From assembly GCA_018399935.1 (NCBI GenBank), contig JAGYNP010000037.1:1-23013 (forward strand): DNA of 23,013 bases. The letters run 5' to 3'. Below the pieces are notes generated by a model, which worked only from the letters and a program-made list of their open reading frames with translations, was not told the origin of the DNA and ran no database searches. Numbering within the stretch: position 1 is the stretch's first letter; the number at the start of each line of letters is the position of its first letter. Shown here one piece after another: positions 8,723 to 14,976 of the stretch. Source of the DNA: Candidatus Moraniibacteriota bacterium. GTDB taxonomy: Bacteria; Patescibacteriota; Minisyncoccia; Moranbacterales; DUUL01. The position numbers and the translations under genes are program-made.

Positions 8723-9997
8723 ATGGGAAGAAAACTAAATCAATTATCTTTTGATGTAGTAGTGATTGGTGGTGGCGCCTCTGGAATGATGGCAGCTTTT
8801 TGGTCAGCCAAAAAAGGAGCCCGGGTGGTTTTGATAGAAAAAAATAAAGATCTAGGAAAAAAAGTCTTAGCAACAGGAAAGGGTCGTTGCAATATCACTC
8901 AAGAAAATTTCAATAAAGAAAGTGTTATAGAAGCCTTTGGTAAAAAGGGACGATTTCTTTTTTCAGGCTTAAATCAATTTGATGTAGCCAAAACCAAGGA
9001 TTTTTTCGAAAAAAATGGTCTTAAATTAAAAACCGAAAGAGGCGGAAGGGTTTTCCCTAAATCTGACAACGCTCAGGAGGTTATTGATTTCTTTAAAAAA
9101 CTTCTAACTGAAAATGGAGTGGTTTATGAAAAAGAAACTTTTATAAAATCTTTTGAAATCAAAAACGGCGAAATCAAAAAAATCGTTACTAAAAAATCTG
9201 AAATAAAAGCCAAAAAGGTCATCCTCTGCACTGGTGGAAAGTCCTATCCAACCACTGGCTCAACTGGCGATGGCTACAAATGGGCCAAAGAATTTGGTCA
9301 TAAAATAATCAAACCCATTCCAGCCTTAAGCCCAATTAAAACCATTAATAAATGGGCCTATGAACTTCAAGGCGTATCCTTAAAAAATGTTAATTTAAGT
9401 ATTTTTCAAAATGACAAAAAACAAACTGAGCGATTTGGTGAAATGCTATTTACTCACTATGGAATTAGCGGGCCAATAGTTTTGGATGTCAGTAAAGAAG
9501 TCGGAAAACTAATTAAAAAAGACCGAGTCAAAATTTCAATTGACTTAAAACCAGCTCTTGAATTCAAAGAATTGGAAAAAAGAATTCAAAAAGATTTTGA
9601 AAAATATCACACTAGAAAATTTGCCAATTCATTGAATAATTTATTACCTCAAAAAATGATTCCTGTTATCATAAAATTATCCAAAATAGACCCAAATAAA
9701 AAATGTTGTGAAATTTCCAAAGAAAAAAGAAAAGATTTGACTTCTCTCTTGAAAAATTTAACCTTAAATGTTGAAGATTTGGTCGGTTTTGACAATGCCA
9801 TCATAACTTCAGGCGGAATTGACTTGGGAGAAATAGATCAAAAAACAATGCAGTCTAAAAAAATAAAAAATCTCTACTTAGCCGGAGAGATTATTGATCT
9901 TGATGGACCAACTGGCGGATTCAACCTTCAACTTTGCTGGACAACTGGCTATTTGGCTGGAATTTCAGCTCCAGCAAGGCTTTTTATAAAAAATTAA
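8723..9997 (+). CDS. BaiN/HI0933-family NAD(P)/FAD-dependent oxidoreductase
   Basis: 424 residues from ATG 8723; an upstream TTG would add seven residues but lies before the predicted transcription start. Seen: an N-terminal FAD-binding dinucleotide fold (VVVIGGGASGMMAAFWSAKKG), then KVLATGKGRCNIT, the second glycine-rich strand KVILCTGGKSYPTTGSTGDGY, and the C-terminal FAD contact LYLAGEIIDLDGPTGGFNLQ. These are the signatures of the HI0933/YhiN/BaiN flavoproteins. Their physiological substrates are mostly unknown, so no pathway is assigned. The 3' end overlaps the convergent VTT-domain gene by 14 bp. Confidence 0.88.
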   Translation: MGRKLNQLSFDVVVIGGGASGMMAAFWSAKKGARVVLIEKNKDLGKKVLATGKGRCNITQENFNKESVIEAFGKKGRFLFSGLNQFDVAKTKDFFEKNGLKLKTERGGRVFPKSDNAQEVIDFFKKLLTENGVVYEKETFIKSFEIKNGEIKKIVTKKSEIKAKKVILCTGGKSYPTTGSTGDGYKWAKEFGHKIIKPIPALSPIKTINKWAYELQGVSLKNVNLSIFQNDKKQTERFGEMLFTHYGISGPIVLDVSKEVGKLIKKDRVKISIDLKPALEFKELEKRIQKDFEKYHTRKFANSLNNLLPQKMIPVIIKLSKIDPNKKCCEISKEKRKDLTSLLKNLTLNVEDLVGFDNAIITSGGIDLGEIDQKTMQSKKIKNLYLAGEIIDLDGPTGGFNLQLCWTTGYLAGISAPARLFIKN

Positions 9998-10547
9998 TAA
10001 CTGCGTCAACTGAAAATATATAAAAAAAGTTTAAAATTCCCTCACCAATTAAAACTCCGATTAAACATTTTTTCAGCGATATATTTAACCCCGAACAAGC
10101 ATAGATTATTAAATCCGTTGGCACTGCTGGAAAAAGACTCCACCCGATAATAATTGGTAATTCTTTTTTAGATAAAGCTTTTTTAACTTTTTCTAGTTTT
10201 TTTGAATATTTAGTTTCAAAAATATCTTTAATCCCTAAATATCTAGCGAAGTAATAAACAATTACCGAGGAAACTAAAATCCCAACTAAATTTAAAATAA
10301 AAGCCTCCATTGGAGAAAAAATCACCACCCCTGCTACTGCAAAGGGCGTGGATGGAATTAAAAAAATACTTATAATCGCTAAAATAGCAAGATAAATCAA
10401 CATCGCCCAAATTCTATGCTCGGCCGTTACGCCTTCCAAAAAATCGATATTAAACCACTCAGTCTTGAGATTGTATAAAATTATTAAAACAATCGTTATT
10501 GCCACCCAAATTAATAGTTTTTTGTATTTTATTTTTATTTTTTTCAA
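9984..10547 (-). CDS. VTT-domain (DedA/TVP38-like) membrane protein
   Basis: 187 residues with about five hydrophobic segments. The middle has the VTT-domain layout: a re-entrant stretch FLIPSTPFAVAGVVIFSP followed by a glycine-containing helix and then YFARYLG, and later GWSLFPAVPTDLIIYACSG, matching the second half of the TVP38/TMEM64 family. Relatives in this superfamily move or scramble phospholipids or support membrane-potential homeostasis; a precise role cannot be read here. The coding end overlaps the convergent flavoprotein gene by 14 bp. The CaCA exchanger lies 39 nt upstream on the same strand, so the two may be cotranscribed. Confidence 0.8.
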   Translation of the reverse strand: MKKIKIKYKKLLIWVAITIVLIILYNLKTEWFNIDFLEGVTAEHRIWAMLIYLAILAIISIFLIPSTPFAVAGVVIFSPMEAFILNLVGILVSSVIVYYFARYLGIKDIFETKYSKKLEKVKKALSKKELPIIIGWSLFPAVPTDLIIYACSGLNISLKKCLIGVLIGEGILNFFYIFSVDAVINFL

Positions 10548-10586
10548 AAAAACATCTTATTTTTTATAAATTCACTTTTAAAGTTA

Positions 10587-11528
10587 TTACTGACATTTTT
10601 GTAATTCAAAAATGCAAAATATGACATAAACAGCCAAAAGCATTAGACCTTCTCTTCTGGAAATATCATTGTGTGATTTAGAAAAATAATAAAAGATAAT
10701 AATTCCAAAAGCAATAAAAACAAAAGTGATTAAAAAATTGCTAACAATTAAAACTTCCCCGTTATTTAAAATAGACAAAAATCCAAACAAGAAAACATTG
10801 GCGACAATTGACCCAAGATAATTGCCAAAAGCTACCTCTTTCTTTTTAGAAACTATGGCTCTAACTGCAATTGATAATTCTGGAAGATTAGTCCCCAAAG
10901 ACAAAACAAAAAGTCCAATATAAAAAGGAGAAATTTCTAATAAATTTGAAAAATAAAGAGTTTTATTAACTAAAAATTGACTAGCCAAAAAAATCATTGC
11001 TACCCCAAAAGAAATTTTAAAAATATCGACAAAAGAATAGAGCCTGGAAGACAATGATCTTCTTTTTCTGGAATTAAAAAAATTATATTTTCTTTGAATT
11101 AAATAAATAGCTATAAAATAAACACCCATTAAAATAATCGCTTCCGTACTATTAACTTTCTTATCTAGAATAAAAAAAGCTGGAGCTAGTGCAGTTAACA
11201 ATATCAAGAAAAAAGAAACTCTTCCTAGTTTGTGCTTTAGTTTTATTCCATTGCCAAAAATAGCTAAAATCGGGATTATAAAAAGGAAAATCAAAACTAT
11301 TCCCCCTAAAATATTCCCTACAAATATCTCAGGTTCGTTTTTTTGAATAGAATTGATTCCAATAGCCAACTCTGGCAAAGAAGTCAAAAAACCCAGAATA
11401 AAAAAAGAAATTACAAAAGAAGAATAGCGAGTTTTTTTTCTCAAAGTTTCAACAGAATTCAAAACCAATCCCGAACCCAACCAAATAATTGCCAATAAAA
11501 AAACAAAATACAAGAATTCAAAAAACAT
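10587..11528 (-). CDS. CaCA-family Na+/Ca2+ (cation) exchanger
   Basis: 313 residues with roughly ten membrane segments in two homologous halves joined by a basic loop (FNSRKRRSLSSRLYS). Each half carries an alpha-repeat: GFLTSLPELAIG...GNILGGIV in the first and SLGTNLPELSIA...GNYLGSIVANVF in the second. The TS/TN-LPEL and GNxxG motifs line the ion path in this family, which usually exports Ca2+ in exchange for Na+ or H+. The second-half signature is complete, while the first reads GGIVLIF where many relatives have GSNxxN, so ion preference may differ. It precedes the VTT gene on the same strand. Confidence 0.85.
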   Translation of the reverse strand: MFFEFLYFVFLLAIIWLGSGLVLNSVETLRKKTRYSSFVISFFILGFLTSLPELAIGINSIQKNEPEIFVGNILGGIVLIFLFIIPILAIFGNGIKLKHKLGRVSFFLILLTALAPAFFILDKKVNSTEAIILMGVYFIAIYLIQRKYNFFNSRKRRSLSSRLYSFVDIFKISFGVAMIFLASQFLVNKTLYFSNLLEISPFYIGLFVLSLGTNLPELSIAVRAIVSKKKEVAFGNYLGSIVANVFLFGFLSILNNGEVLIVSNFLITFVFIAFGIIIFYYFSKSHNDISRREGLMLLAVYVIFCIFELQKCQ

Positions 11529-11631
11529 ATTTTTATATTATTTTTATTTTTCAACTAAACTTGTATTCATCATACCTCTGAATTATTTTTTAGTCCATAA
11601 AATTTTTAAAATGGCATTATTTTTAATTCCT

Positions 11632-11640
11632 TGGTATAAT
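11632..11640 (+). promoter_or_regulatory. Extended -10 promoter of the DUF378 gene
   Basis: TGGTATAAT at 11632-11640 is a perfect extended -10 box. No good -35 box is seen at the usual distance, which is typical of extended -10 promoters. Confidence 0.55.
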
Positions 11641-11689
11641 TAAAATAATCAAAAATACTTTAAAAACAAAAAGAAAGGAGATGGTCTTT

Positions 11690-11896
11690 ATGAAAAAACT
11701 AAACTCATTAGACTGGAAAGCAATCATTTTATTGGTTGTCGGAGGTTCGAATTGTGGTTTGGTTGGTCTTTTTAATTTTGATTTAGCGACTACTATTTTT
11801 GGCGAAATGTCAGTCTTGTCCAGAGTGGTTTATATATTAGTGGGAATTTCTGCTATTTATGTCTTGATTATTGCCAGTAAACTAGAGAAAGAATAA
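11690..11896 (+). CDS. DUF378 family small membrane protein
   Basis: 68 residues from ATG 11690. An in-frame ATG at 11681 directly abuts the AAAGGAG ribosome binding site (11674-11680), while the ATG at 11690 sits 9 nt after it, so the later start is chosen. Two hydrophobic segments flank a short loop: WKAIILLVVGGSNCGLVGLF, then the DUF378 pattern FDLATTIFG...LSRVVYILVGISAIY. The family is widespread and has no established function. The gene is a complete single-gene unit, with an extended -10 promoter upstream and a strong terminator 16 nt after the stop. It has the only strong Shine-Dalgarno site noticed in the window. Confidence 0.82.
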   Translation: MKKLNSLDWKAIILLVVGGSNCGLVGLFNFDLATTIFGEMSVLSRVVYILVGISAIYVLIIASKLEKE

Positions 11897-11911
11897 CTTA
11901 AACCACTCTCC

Positions 11912-11942
11912 CAAAAGACAGTCCACCAAAGACTGTCTTTTG
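11912..11942 (+). terminator. Rho-independent terminator after the DUF378 gene
   Basis: A perfect 12-bp stem, CAAAAGACAGTC (11912-11923) with GACTGTCTTTTG (11931-11942), and a 7-nt loop. The TTTT of the 3' arm serves as the U-run; the AAAA in the other arm makes it potentially bidirectional. Confidence 0.85.
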
Positions 11943-12004
11943 TATTGAAATTAAAATCTAACTTAAAAATAAATTAAATCATTTTAAATTAGAAATTGAT
12001 TCGA

Positions 12005-12029
12005 AATTAAAAATTCAAAATTTTTAATT
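12005..12029. repeat. AT-only 11-bp inverted repeat in the gap before tRNA-Ser
   Basis: AATTAAAAATT (12005-12015) and AATTTTTAATT (12019-12029) around a 3-nt loop. The rest of the 11943-12036 gap is AT-rich with nothing else recognised. Confidence 0.45.
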
Positions 12030-12036
12030 ATCTTTC

Positions 12037-12065
12037 TTTACAATTTATCAAAAACGCGTTATCTT
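12037..12065 (+). promoter_or_regulatory. Possible promoter of the tRNA-Ser region
   Basis: TTTACA at 12037-12042, 17-nt spacer, TATCTT at 12060-12065. Transcription would start near 12072, just before the tRNA-Ser-like duplicate, and could read into tRNA-Ser if the T-run near 12154 does not stop it. The boxes are moderate only. Confidence 0.35.
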
Positions 12066-12075
12066 GTTATTTATA

Positions 12076-12162
12076 GTGAGGTGTCTGAGTGGGCTAGATG
12101 CGAACAGGTGAGCATTTAGCGGATTCAAAAGAATCCAGGGAACACGAAGACACAGTTTTTTT
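12076..12162 (+). ncRNA. tRNA-Ser-like structured RNA or decayed tRNA-Ser
   Basis: The first 17 nt (12076-12092) are identical to nt 2-18 of the intact tRNA-Ser at 12188. The rest departs from tRNA but can fold well: GTGTCT (12081-12086) pairs with AGACAC (12147-12152); CTAGATGC (12094-12101) with GCATTTAG (12112-12119); GGATTC (12121-12126) with GAATCC (12131-12136) around AAAA. Eight T follow the closing helix. No 7-nt anticodon loop and no normal T arm are present. It may be a tRNA-Ser damaged by an insertion next to it, or a small RNA derived from one. Confidence 0.4.
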
Positions 12163-12187
12163 TGTTCGAGGCTATACCGAGTAATAT

Positions 12188-12273
12188 GGTGAGGTGTCTG
12201 AGTGGTCGAAAGAGCACGCTTGGAAAGCGTGTGTGTGGTTTCCGCACCAAGGGTTCGAATCCCTTCCTCACCG
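12188..12273 (+). tRNA. tRNA-Ser (anticodon GGA)
   Basis: 86 nt, with the long variable arm of class II tRNAs. Acceptor arms GGTGAGG (12188-12194) and CCTCACC (12266-12272) pair perfectly, with discriminator G at 12273. The anticodon stem CACGC/GCGTG holds the loop TTGGAAA (anticodon GGA, reading UCC/UCU). The T arm is AAGGG-TTCGAAT-CCCTT. CCA is not encoded. The serine recombinase gene on the opposite strand ends inside the acceptor arm (stop codon complement at 12268-12270), so the tRNA 3' end is the likely integration site of the neighbouring element. Confidence 0.95.
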
Positions 12274-12276
12274 CAG
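12267..12276 (+). other. Candidate attachment core at the tRNA-Ser 3' end (left)
   Basis: The 10-nt sequence CTCACCGCAG spans the tRNA 3' end and the last recombinase codons. It recurs in direct orientation at 18629-18638. These may be the left and right cores of the integrated element; serine recombinases need only short shared cores. Confidence 0.4.
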
Positions 12277-13722
12277 TTTGCAAAAATCATGCTTATTTGG
12301 CTCATTAGCTATAACCTGAAACTCTGGTTTGAAGCTAACCTTAGCCAATTCTTGATTTTGAATAGAAACGTTCCAAAGTAGATTTTGGAGCGTTTTTGTT
12401 TGTTTCTCTTTTTTGGCTTGTAAAAATTCTTTTTTCGCATAACAAGCCTTTAAAAAGATTTTTTTCTTGCGTTCCAAAGTAATCGTCTCATCCAAATTTT
12501 TATTCTCAATTTTCTTGATTTGAGTTTTTAAGTCAGCCTCTTCTTTTTGAAAATCTTTAATTTTTTGGGCGTAGACATCTTTTGATATAATTTTTGAACA
12601 ATACCCCTCTAAGAGTCTCTCTTGTTTAGTAGCGACTAAATTAAGTCTATTTTTCAGGGTATTTAAAACGTCTTGTGTATAGGTTTTATCTAAATCCTTT
12701 TTTTCTTTGGCTGATTGATAAATAATTTCCACAAATTCAGAATTAAATTCTAATTTGTCCAAACAATCAGCCAAAATTTTCTCAATTTCTTCTTCTCTCA
12801 AATATCTCTTATGTTCTTCACAATTTCCTTTCCCGTTAGTGCAATAATAATAGTTATAGCCCTTTTTGGTGGTGGCAGTTAAAGAACATCCGCATTTTTC
12901 ACATTTCAAAAGTCCTCTAAAAGCAAAGAAATGTTTTTGTCTTTTTGATCTATTTTTACCTTGTAAAACTACTTGAACTTTATCAAAAAGCTCTTTAGAA
13001 ATAATTGGTTCGTGATTACCAGAATAATATTCATTATTAAAAAGCATAACGCCATAATAAAAAGGTTTTTTAAGAATTTCGTCTACTTTGCTTTTATGAT
13101 ATTTATTTCCAGCCTTTGACCTAAAGCCCTCTTTGAACAAGAGATCGGTTAGTTCTTCAATGCTGATATTTCCTTTTGAATATAATCTAAAGCCTTTTTC
13201 AATGTATTTGGCTTTTTCTTTATCAACTACGATTTTCTTATTTCTATTTAAATAACCAATCGGGGCATAATTGGGCCAAACTCCTTTTTCGAGTTTTGAT
13301 TTAATTCCCCGTTTAACATTTTTGCTTAAATCTCTGATGTATTGATTAGCCATTCCCATTTCAACGGCTGAAACTAAAGCATTATCTTCTGGCAAATAAT
13401 TTCTGTCAGAAGTTACGATTTTTTCAATGATTCTTTCTTGCAAAAACCATTGGATGTCTCCATTGTCTTTCGGGTTTCTTGATAATCGATCTAGTTTCCA
13501 GCATAAAATACCAGTAGCTTTTTTACTTTGAATAAATGAAAGCATTTCTTCAAAGACTGGTCGCCCTGGTTTTTTAGCTGATTTAGATTCTGAAAAAATT
13601 TCAACAATTTCCAAATTCTGCTCTTTGGCTAATTTCTTGAGAAAATTAATCTGATCATCAATAGATTGAACTTGCCTGTCCTCTCCTTCTGATGATTTTC
13701 TTGCATAAATGATATATCGCAT
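12268..13722 (-). CDS. Large serine recombinase
   Basis: 484 residues. The resolvase-type catalytic domain (1-140) starts YARKSSE, with S10 as the likely nucleophile, and has CWKLDRLSRNPKD and the arginines of the SRNP region. A recombinase domain (about 150-255) follows, then a zinc ribbon with C274, C277, C294 and C301, and a coiled coil (about 335-425). The family cuts and exchanges DNA between attP and attB. The last residues (CKLR) are read from the tRNA-Ser 3' end, so the C-terminus is set by the integration site and could differ in the excised form. ATG 13722 has no Shine-Dalgarno site but follows a promoter at 13746-13774. Its start region (CCTATGCGATATA) is copied in the leader RNA at 14643-14819. 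Confidence 0.95.
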   Translation of the reverse strand: MRYIIYARKSSEGEDRQVQSIDDQINFLKKLAKEQNLEIVEIFSESKSAKKPGRPVFEEMLSFIQSKKATGILCWKLDRLSRNPKDNGDIQWFLQERIIEKIVTSDRNYLPEDNALVSAVEMGMANQYIRDLSKNVKRGIKSKLEKGVWPNYAPIGYLNRNKKIVVDKEKAKYIEKGFRLYSKGNISIEELTDLLFKEGFRSKAGNKYHKSKVDEILKKPFYYGVMLFNNEYYSGNHEPIISKELFDKVQVVLQGKNRSKRQKHFFAFRGLLKCEKCGCSLTATTKKGYNYYYCTNGKGNCEEHKRYLREEEIEKILADCLDKLEFNSEFVEIIYQSAKEKKDLDKTYTQDVLNTLKNRLNLVATKQERLLEGYCSKIISKDVYAQKIKDFQKEEADLKTQIKKIENKNLDETITLERKKKIFLKACYAKKEFLQAKKEKQTKTLQNLLWNVSIQNQELAKVSFKPEFQVIANEPNKHDFCKLR

Positions 13723-13745
13723 AGGTTTATTTTAGTTAGTTTTTT

Positions 13746-13774
13746 ATAGTATAATATTTTGCTAATAAAAGCAA
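13746..13774 (-). promoter_or_regulatory. Promoter of the serine recombinase
   Basis: On the - strand, TTGCTT (13774-13769), 17-nt spacer, TACTAT (13751-13746), about 24 nt before the ATG at 13722. The recombinase can therefore be expressed independently of the upstream small genes. Confidence 0.55.
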
Positions 13775-13823
13775 TTTTTTGATTAAATTTTAATAGTTTC
13801 GTGGTCCTTGAGTGTGCTTATAG

Positions 13824-14021
13824 TCAAGTTAAAGGGTGGCGTGTTCGCTTCCTCGTCTCCGACGAGGTTCGCTCACTCGCCATCCCACTAAAATTAATAT
13901 AGAAATCACTGTAAGAGTCTAGAAATTGATCAGCAGTTTCTTGGGAAATAGAAAGACCTTGGTGTTTTTCCAAGTATTTGATTAATCTTTCTCTAAGTTT
14001 TTTGCTGAATTTGTATTGCAT
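13824..14021 (-). CDS. Small recombinase-associated protein, unknown function
   Basis: 65 residues. The first ~45 residues look like a genuine small helical protein (KFSKKLRERLIKYLEKHQG, then ISQETADQFLDSYSDFY), charged and soluble. The last ~18 residues (ASERTSSETRKRTRHPLT) are read through a GC-rich hairpin at 13834-13886 and are probably not part of the ancestral fold. It lies just upstream of the serine recombinase, on the same strand, behind a long leader with an attenuator and a hairpin that masks its start. A role as a recombination directionality factor or regulator is conceivable, but only from position and size; no family was recognised. Confidence 0.6.
   Translation of the reverse strand: MQYKFSKKLRERLIKYLEKHQGLSISQETADQFLDSYSDFYINFSGMASERTSSETRKRTRHPLT
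13834..13886 (-). repeat. GC-rich compound hairpin between the small gene and the recombinase
   Basis: The inner stem CCTCGTC (13851-13857)/GACGAGG (13861-13867) has a 3-nt loop. An outer stem forms between GGGTGGCG (13834-13841) and CGCCA-T-CCC (13878-13886) with one bulge. It stands out from the AT-rich surroundings, codes for the odd tail of the 65-residue protein, and could limit read-through into the recombinase. Confidence 0.6.
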
Positions 14022-14050
14022 TTTCCAGACTTAATAAAATTGCTGGAAAA
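14019..14050 (-). promoter_or_regulatory. Start-site-masking hairpin of the 65-residue gene
   Basis: TTTTCCAG (14050-14043) pairs over 8 bp with CTGGAAAA (14028-14021) around a 14-nt loop. The downstream arm directly abuts the ATG and contains the only purine-rich stretch that could serve as a ribosome binding site, so the fold should block initiation. Confidence 0.5.
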
Positions 14051-14051
14051 C

Positions 14052-14080
14052 AAAAAAACCGACCTCAAATTGAAAGTCGG
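14052..14080 (-). terminator. Attenuator terminator in the leader of the 65-residue gene
   Basis: CCGAC (14080-14076) and GTCGG (14063-14059) enclose a 12-nt loop, followed by seven T (14058-14052), upstream of the coding start. The loop contains CAATTTGA, the exact complement of TCAAATTG further upstream in the leader (14135-14128), so a competing pairing is possible. Confidence 0.6.
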
Positions 14081-14081
14081 A

Positions 14082-14347
14082 TTCTCGAAGTTTAAAACTA
14101 TTTAAGAGGCTACAAAGAGAGGACGTTCAATTTGAACGAGGCTTTCCCTAATAATTTGATTTAATGTTTTTATAGTTTCTTAAATAATTTTAATTGTTTG
14201 CGGGTTTATAACTTATTTTTATTGATAATTTCTTCTTATTGTTATTTTGTCGTTATTGCCCTTTAAATAGTTTAGTGTTATTTTTCTTGTTTTTTTATAA
14301 TTTATATAATTGATTTTTGATGGGATTTATTCAGTTTTCAAGTTTCC
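14082..14347 (-). ncRNA. 5' leader of the 65-residue gene (candidate cis-regulator)
   Basis: The stretch from the predicted transcription start (about 14347) to the terminator holds no gene. Its distal part is AT-rich and featureless. The proximal part has a 15-nt palindrome CGTTCAA-A-TTGAACG (14138-14124), flanked by two AGCCTC copies, and the TCAAATTG segment that can pair with the terminator loop. Together with the terminator and the masking hairpin it forms a layered control region. No known riboswitch class was recognised. Confidence 0.45.
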
Positions 14348-14353
14348 ATAAAT

Positions 14354-14381
14354 ATTATAGCTTAATAAAAGCTTTTGTAAA
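14354..14381 (-). promoter_or_regulatory. Promoter of the leader and 65-residue gene
   Basis: On the - strand, TTTACA (14381-14376), 16-nt spacer, perfect TATAAT (14359-14354). It begins next to the end of the 76-residue gene and predicts a ~325-nt untranslated leader. Confidence 0.6.
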
Positions 14382-14383
14382 GG

Positions 14384-14614
14384 TTATTTCTTTGATTTAT
14401 TTGTTTTATCTTTCAAAAATTTTAAAACTTTATCTAAAACAAATTTAAAAATGATTAAGCCTATTAAATAAGGCAAAAACATCAACAAAGTAGAAAAGAA
14501 ATGTTTCCAAAAAGATTGCTTAGCTTCATCAGTAAATATTTTTTCGGCATTATTTTTAGCAGAAACAAGAATTGGAGTTAATGAAAAAACCAAAAAGTAG
14601 ATAAATTTACGCAT
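14384..14614 (-). CDS. Small exported or membrane protein, unknown function
   Basis: 76 residues. The first ~19 residues (MRKFIYFLVFSLTPILVSA) look like a signal peptide or first membrane helix. A polar stretch (NNAEKIFTDEAKQSFWKHF) and a second hydrophobic segment (about 40-64) follow, then a very basic tail. No family was recognised. Its ATG sits in CCTATGCG, the same start context as the recombinase gene and the leader ORF in the RNA just upstream. It is the first gene downstream of that leader and its terminator-like 3' end, so its expression is probably controlled by it. Confidence 0.6.
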   Translation of the reverse strand: MRKFIYFLVFSLTPILVSAKNNAEKIFTDEAKQSFWKHFFSTLLMFLPYLIGLIIFKFVLDKVLKFLKDKTNKSKK

Positions 14615-14710
14615 AGGATTTATTTAATTTTAAAAACCAAACAAAAAAGGTCTCCCGTCGGCGATAATTCCTGAGAACTACCCATGCCCTTTCGAGCATG
14701 ACCTATGCGA

Positions 14711-14746
14711 TTAAGTACCGATCAGAAGACCGTTGTTATATCGCAT
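14711..14746 (-). CDS. Possible 11-residue leader peptide MRYNNGLLIGT
   Basis: ATG at 14746 and TAA at 14713-14711. It begins with the same CCTATGCGATATA sequence as the serine recombinase start (13-nt identity, 14749-14737 versus 13725-13713). Its codons 6-10 form the 5' arm of the terminator helix, the arrangement expected for ribosome-mediated attenuation. There is no Shine-Dalgarno site, and it could be a chance ORF. Confidence 0.3.
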   Translation of the reverse strand: MRYNNGLLIGT

Positions 14747-14817
14747 AGGAGTTTTAGACAAACCATGCCAAATTAAAAATCTGGTTTAGGTTTAAAAGAG
14801 TCCTAAATTATTCAATT
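14721..14817. repeat. 97-nt repeat, left copy
   Basis: Direct repeat of 18317-18413. Outside one diverged block of about 12 nt, only two substitutions and one single-base indel were seen, and the indel falls in the loop of the 5' hairpin of the leader RNA. The repeat covers the 5' half of that RNA. The diverged block is exactly the 5' arm of the 10-bp helix. Confidence 0.85.
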
Positions 14818-14825
14818 GTGATTTT

Positions 14826-14854
14826 ATTTTAATAGAAATTTAATAAAAAAACAA
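14826..14854 (-). promoter_or_regulatory. Promoter of the structured leader RNA
   Basis: On the - strand, TTGTTT (14854-14849), 17-nt spacer, TAAAAT (14831-14826). The predicted start near 14819 coincides with the outer edge of the 97-nt repeat. Confidence 0.5.
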
Positions 14855-14976
14855 TCTTTTTCTTCTTTCTCTTTTTTAGCAAATTCCTTTTTCGCCCTCA
14901 AGGTAGTACAAAGTCTCCACCTTGACAGCGAAAAAAGAATTTGCTTTGAAGCTGATAAGAAGAAAAGATTTATTGT
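14851..14976. repeat. 126-nt long imperfect hairpin between the leader RNA and the restriction operon
   Basis: Two arms of roughly 55 nt flank a 14-nt loop (14905-14918). Conserved paired blocks include CTCAAGGT/ACCTTGA next to the loop, AGCAAATTC/GAATTTGCT in the middle and ACAAT/ATTGT at the base, with small bulges. The base overlaps the -35 boxes of the divergent promoters on each side. Confidence 0.75.

Larger units (their letters stand above)
14643..14819 (-). ncRNA. Structured leader RNA with predicted pseudoknot and terminator
   Basis: Read on the - strand. A 5' hairpin pairs CCAGATT (14784-14778) with AATTTGG (14774-14768). A 10-bp helix joins CCTATGCGAT (14749-14740) and ATCGCATAGG (14711-14702). 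Two hairpins follow: CATGCTC-GAAA-GGGCATG (14700-14683, GNRA loop) and TAGTTC-TCAG-GAATTA (14680-14665). A 13-bp helix with one bulged A joins 14731-14718 and 14661-14649 and is followed by six T (14648-14643). The 10-bp and 13-bp helices interlock, so they form either a pseudoknot or alternative folds. The GNRA loop and T-run exist only on this strand. It lies 29 nt before the 76-residue gene. No known class was recognised. Confidence 0.55.

Noticed and set aside
12076..12180. Second functional tRNA-Ser or a tRNA-Sec
   Set aside because: No 7-nt anticodon loop, no proper T arm and no matching acceptor arms could be drawn, although the 5' 17 nt match tRNA-Ser.
12048..12305. 85-residue - strand ORF with the peptide GEEGIRTLGAETTHTLSKRA
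   Set aside because: It is the antisense translation of tRNA-Ser and its upstream duplicate, a well-known false ORF type.
14851..14976. Retron msr-msd or integron attC site
   Set aside because: No reverse transcriptase or integron integrase is in the window, and the terminal consensus of attC was not seen.
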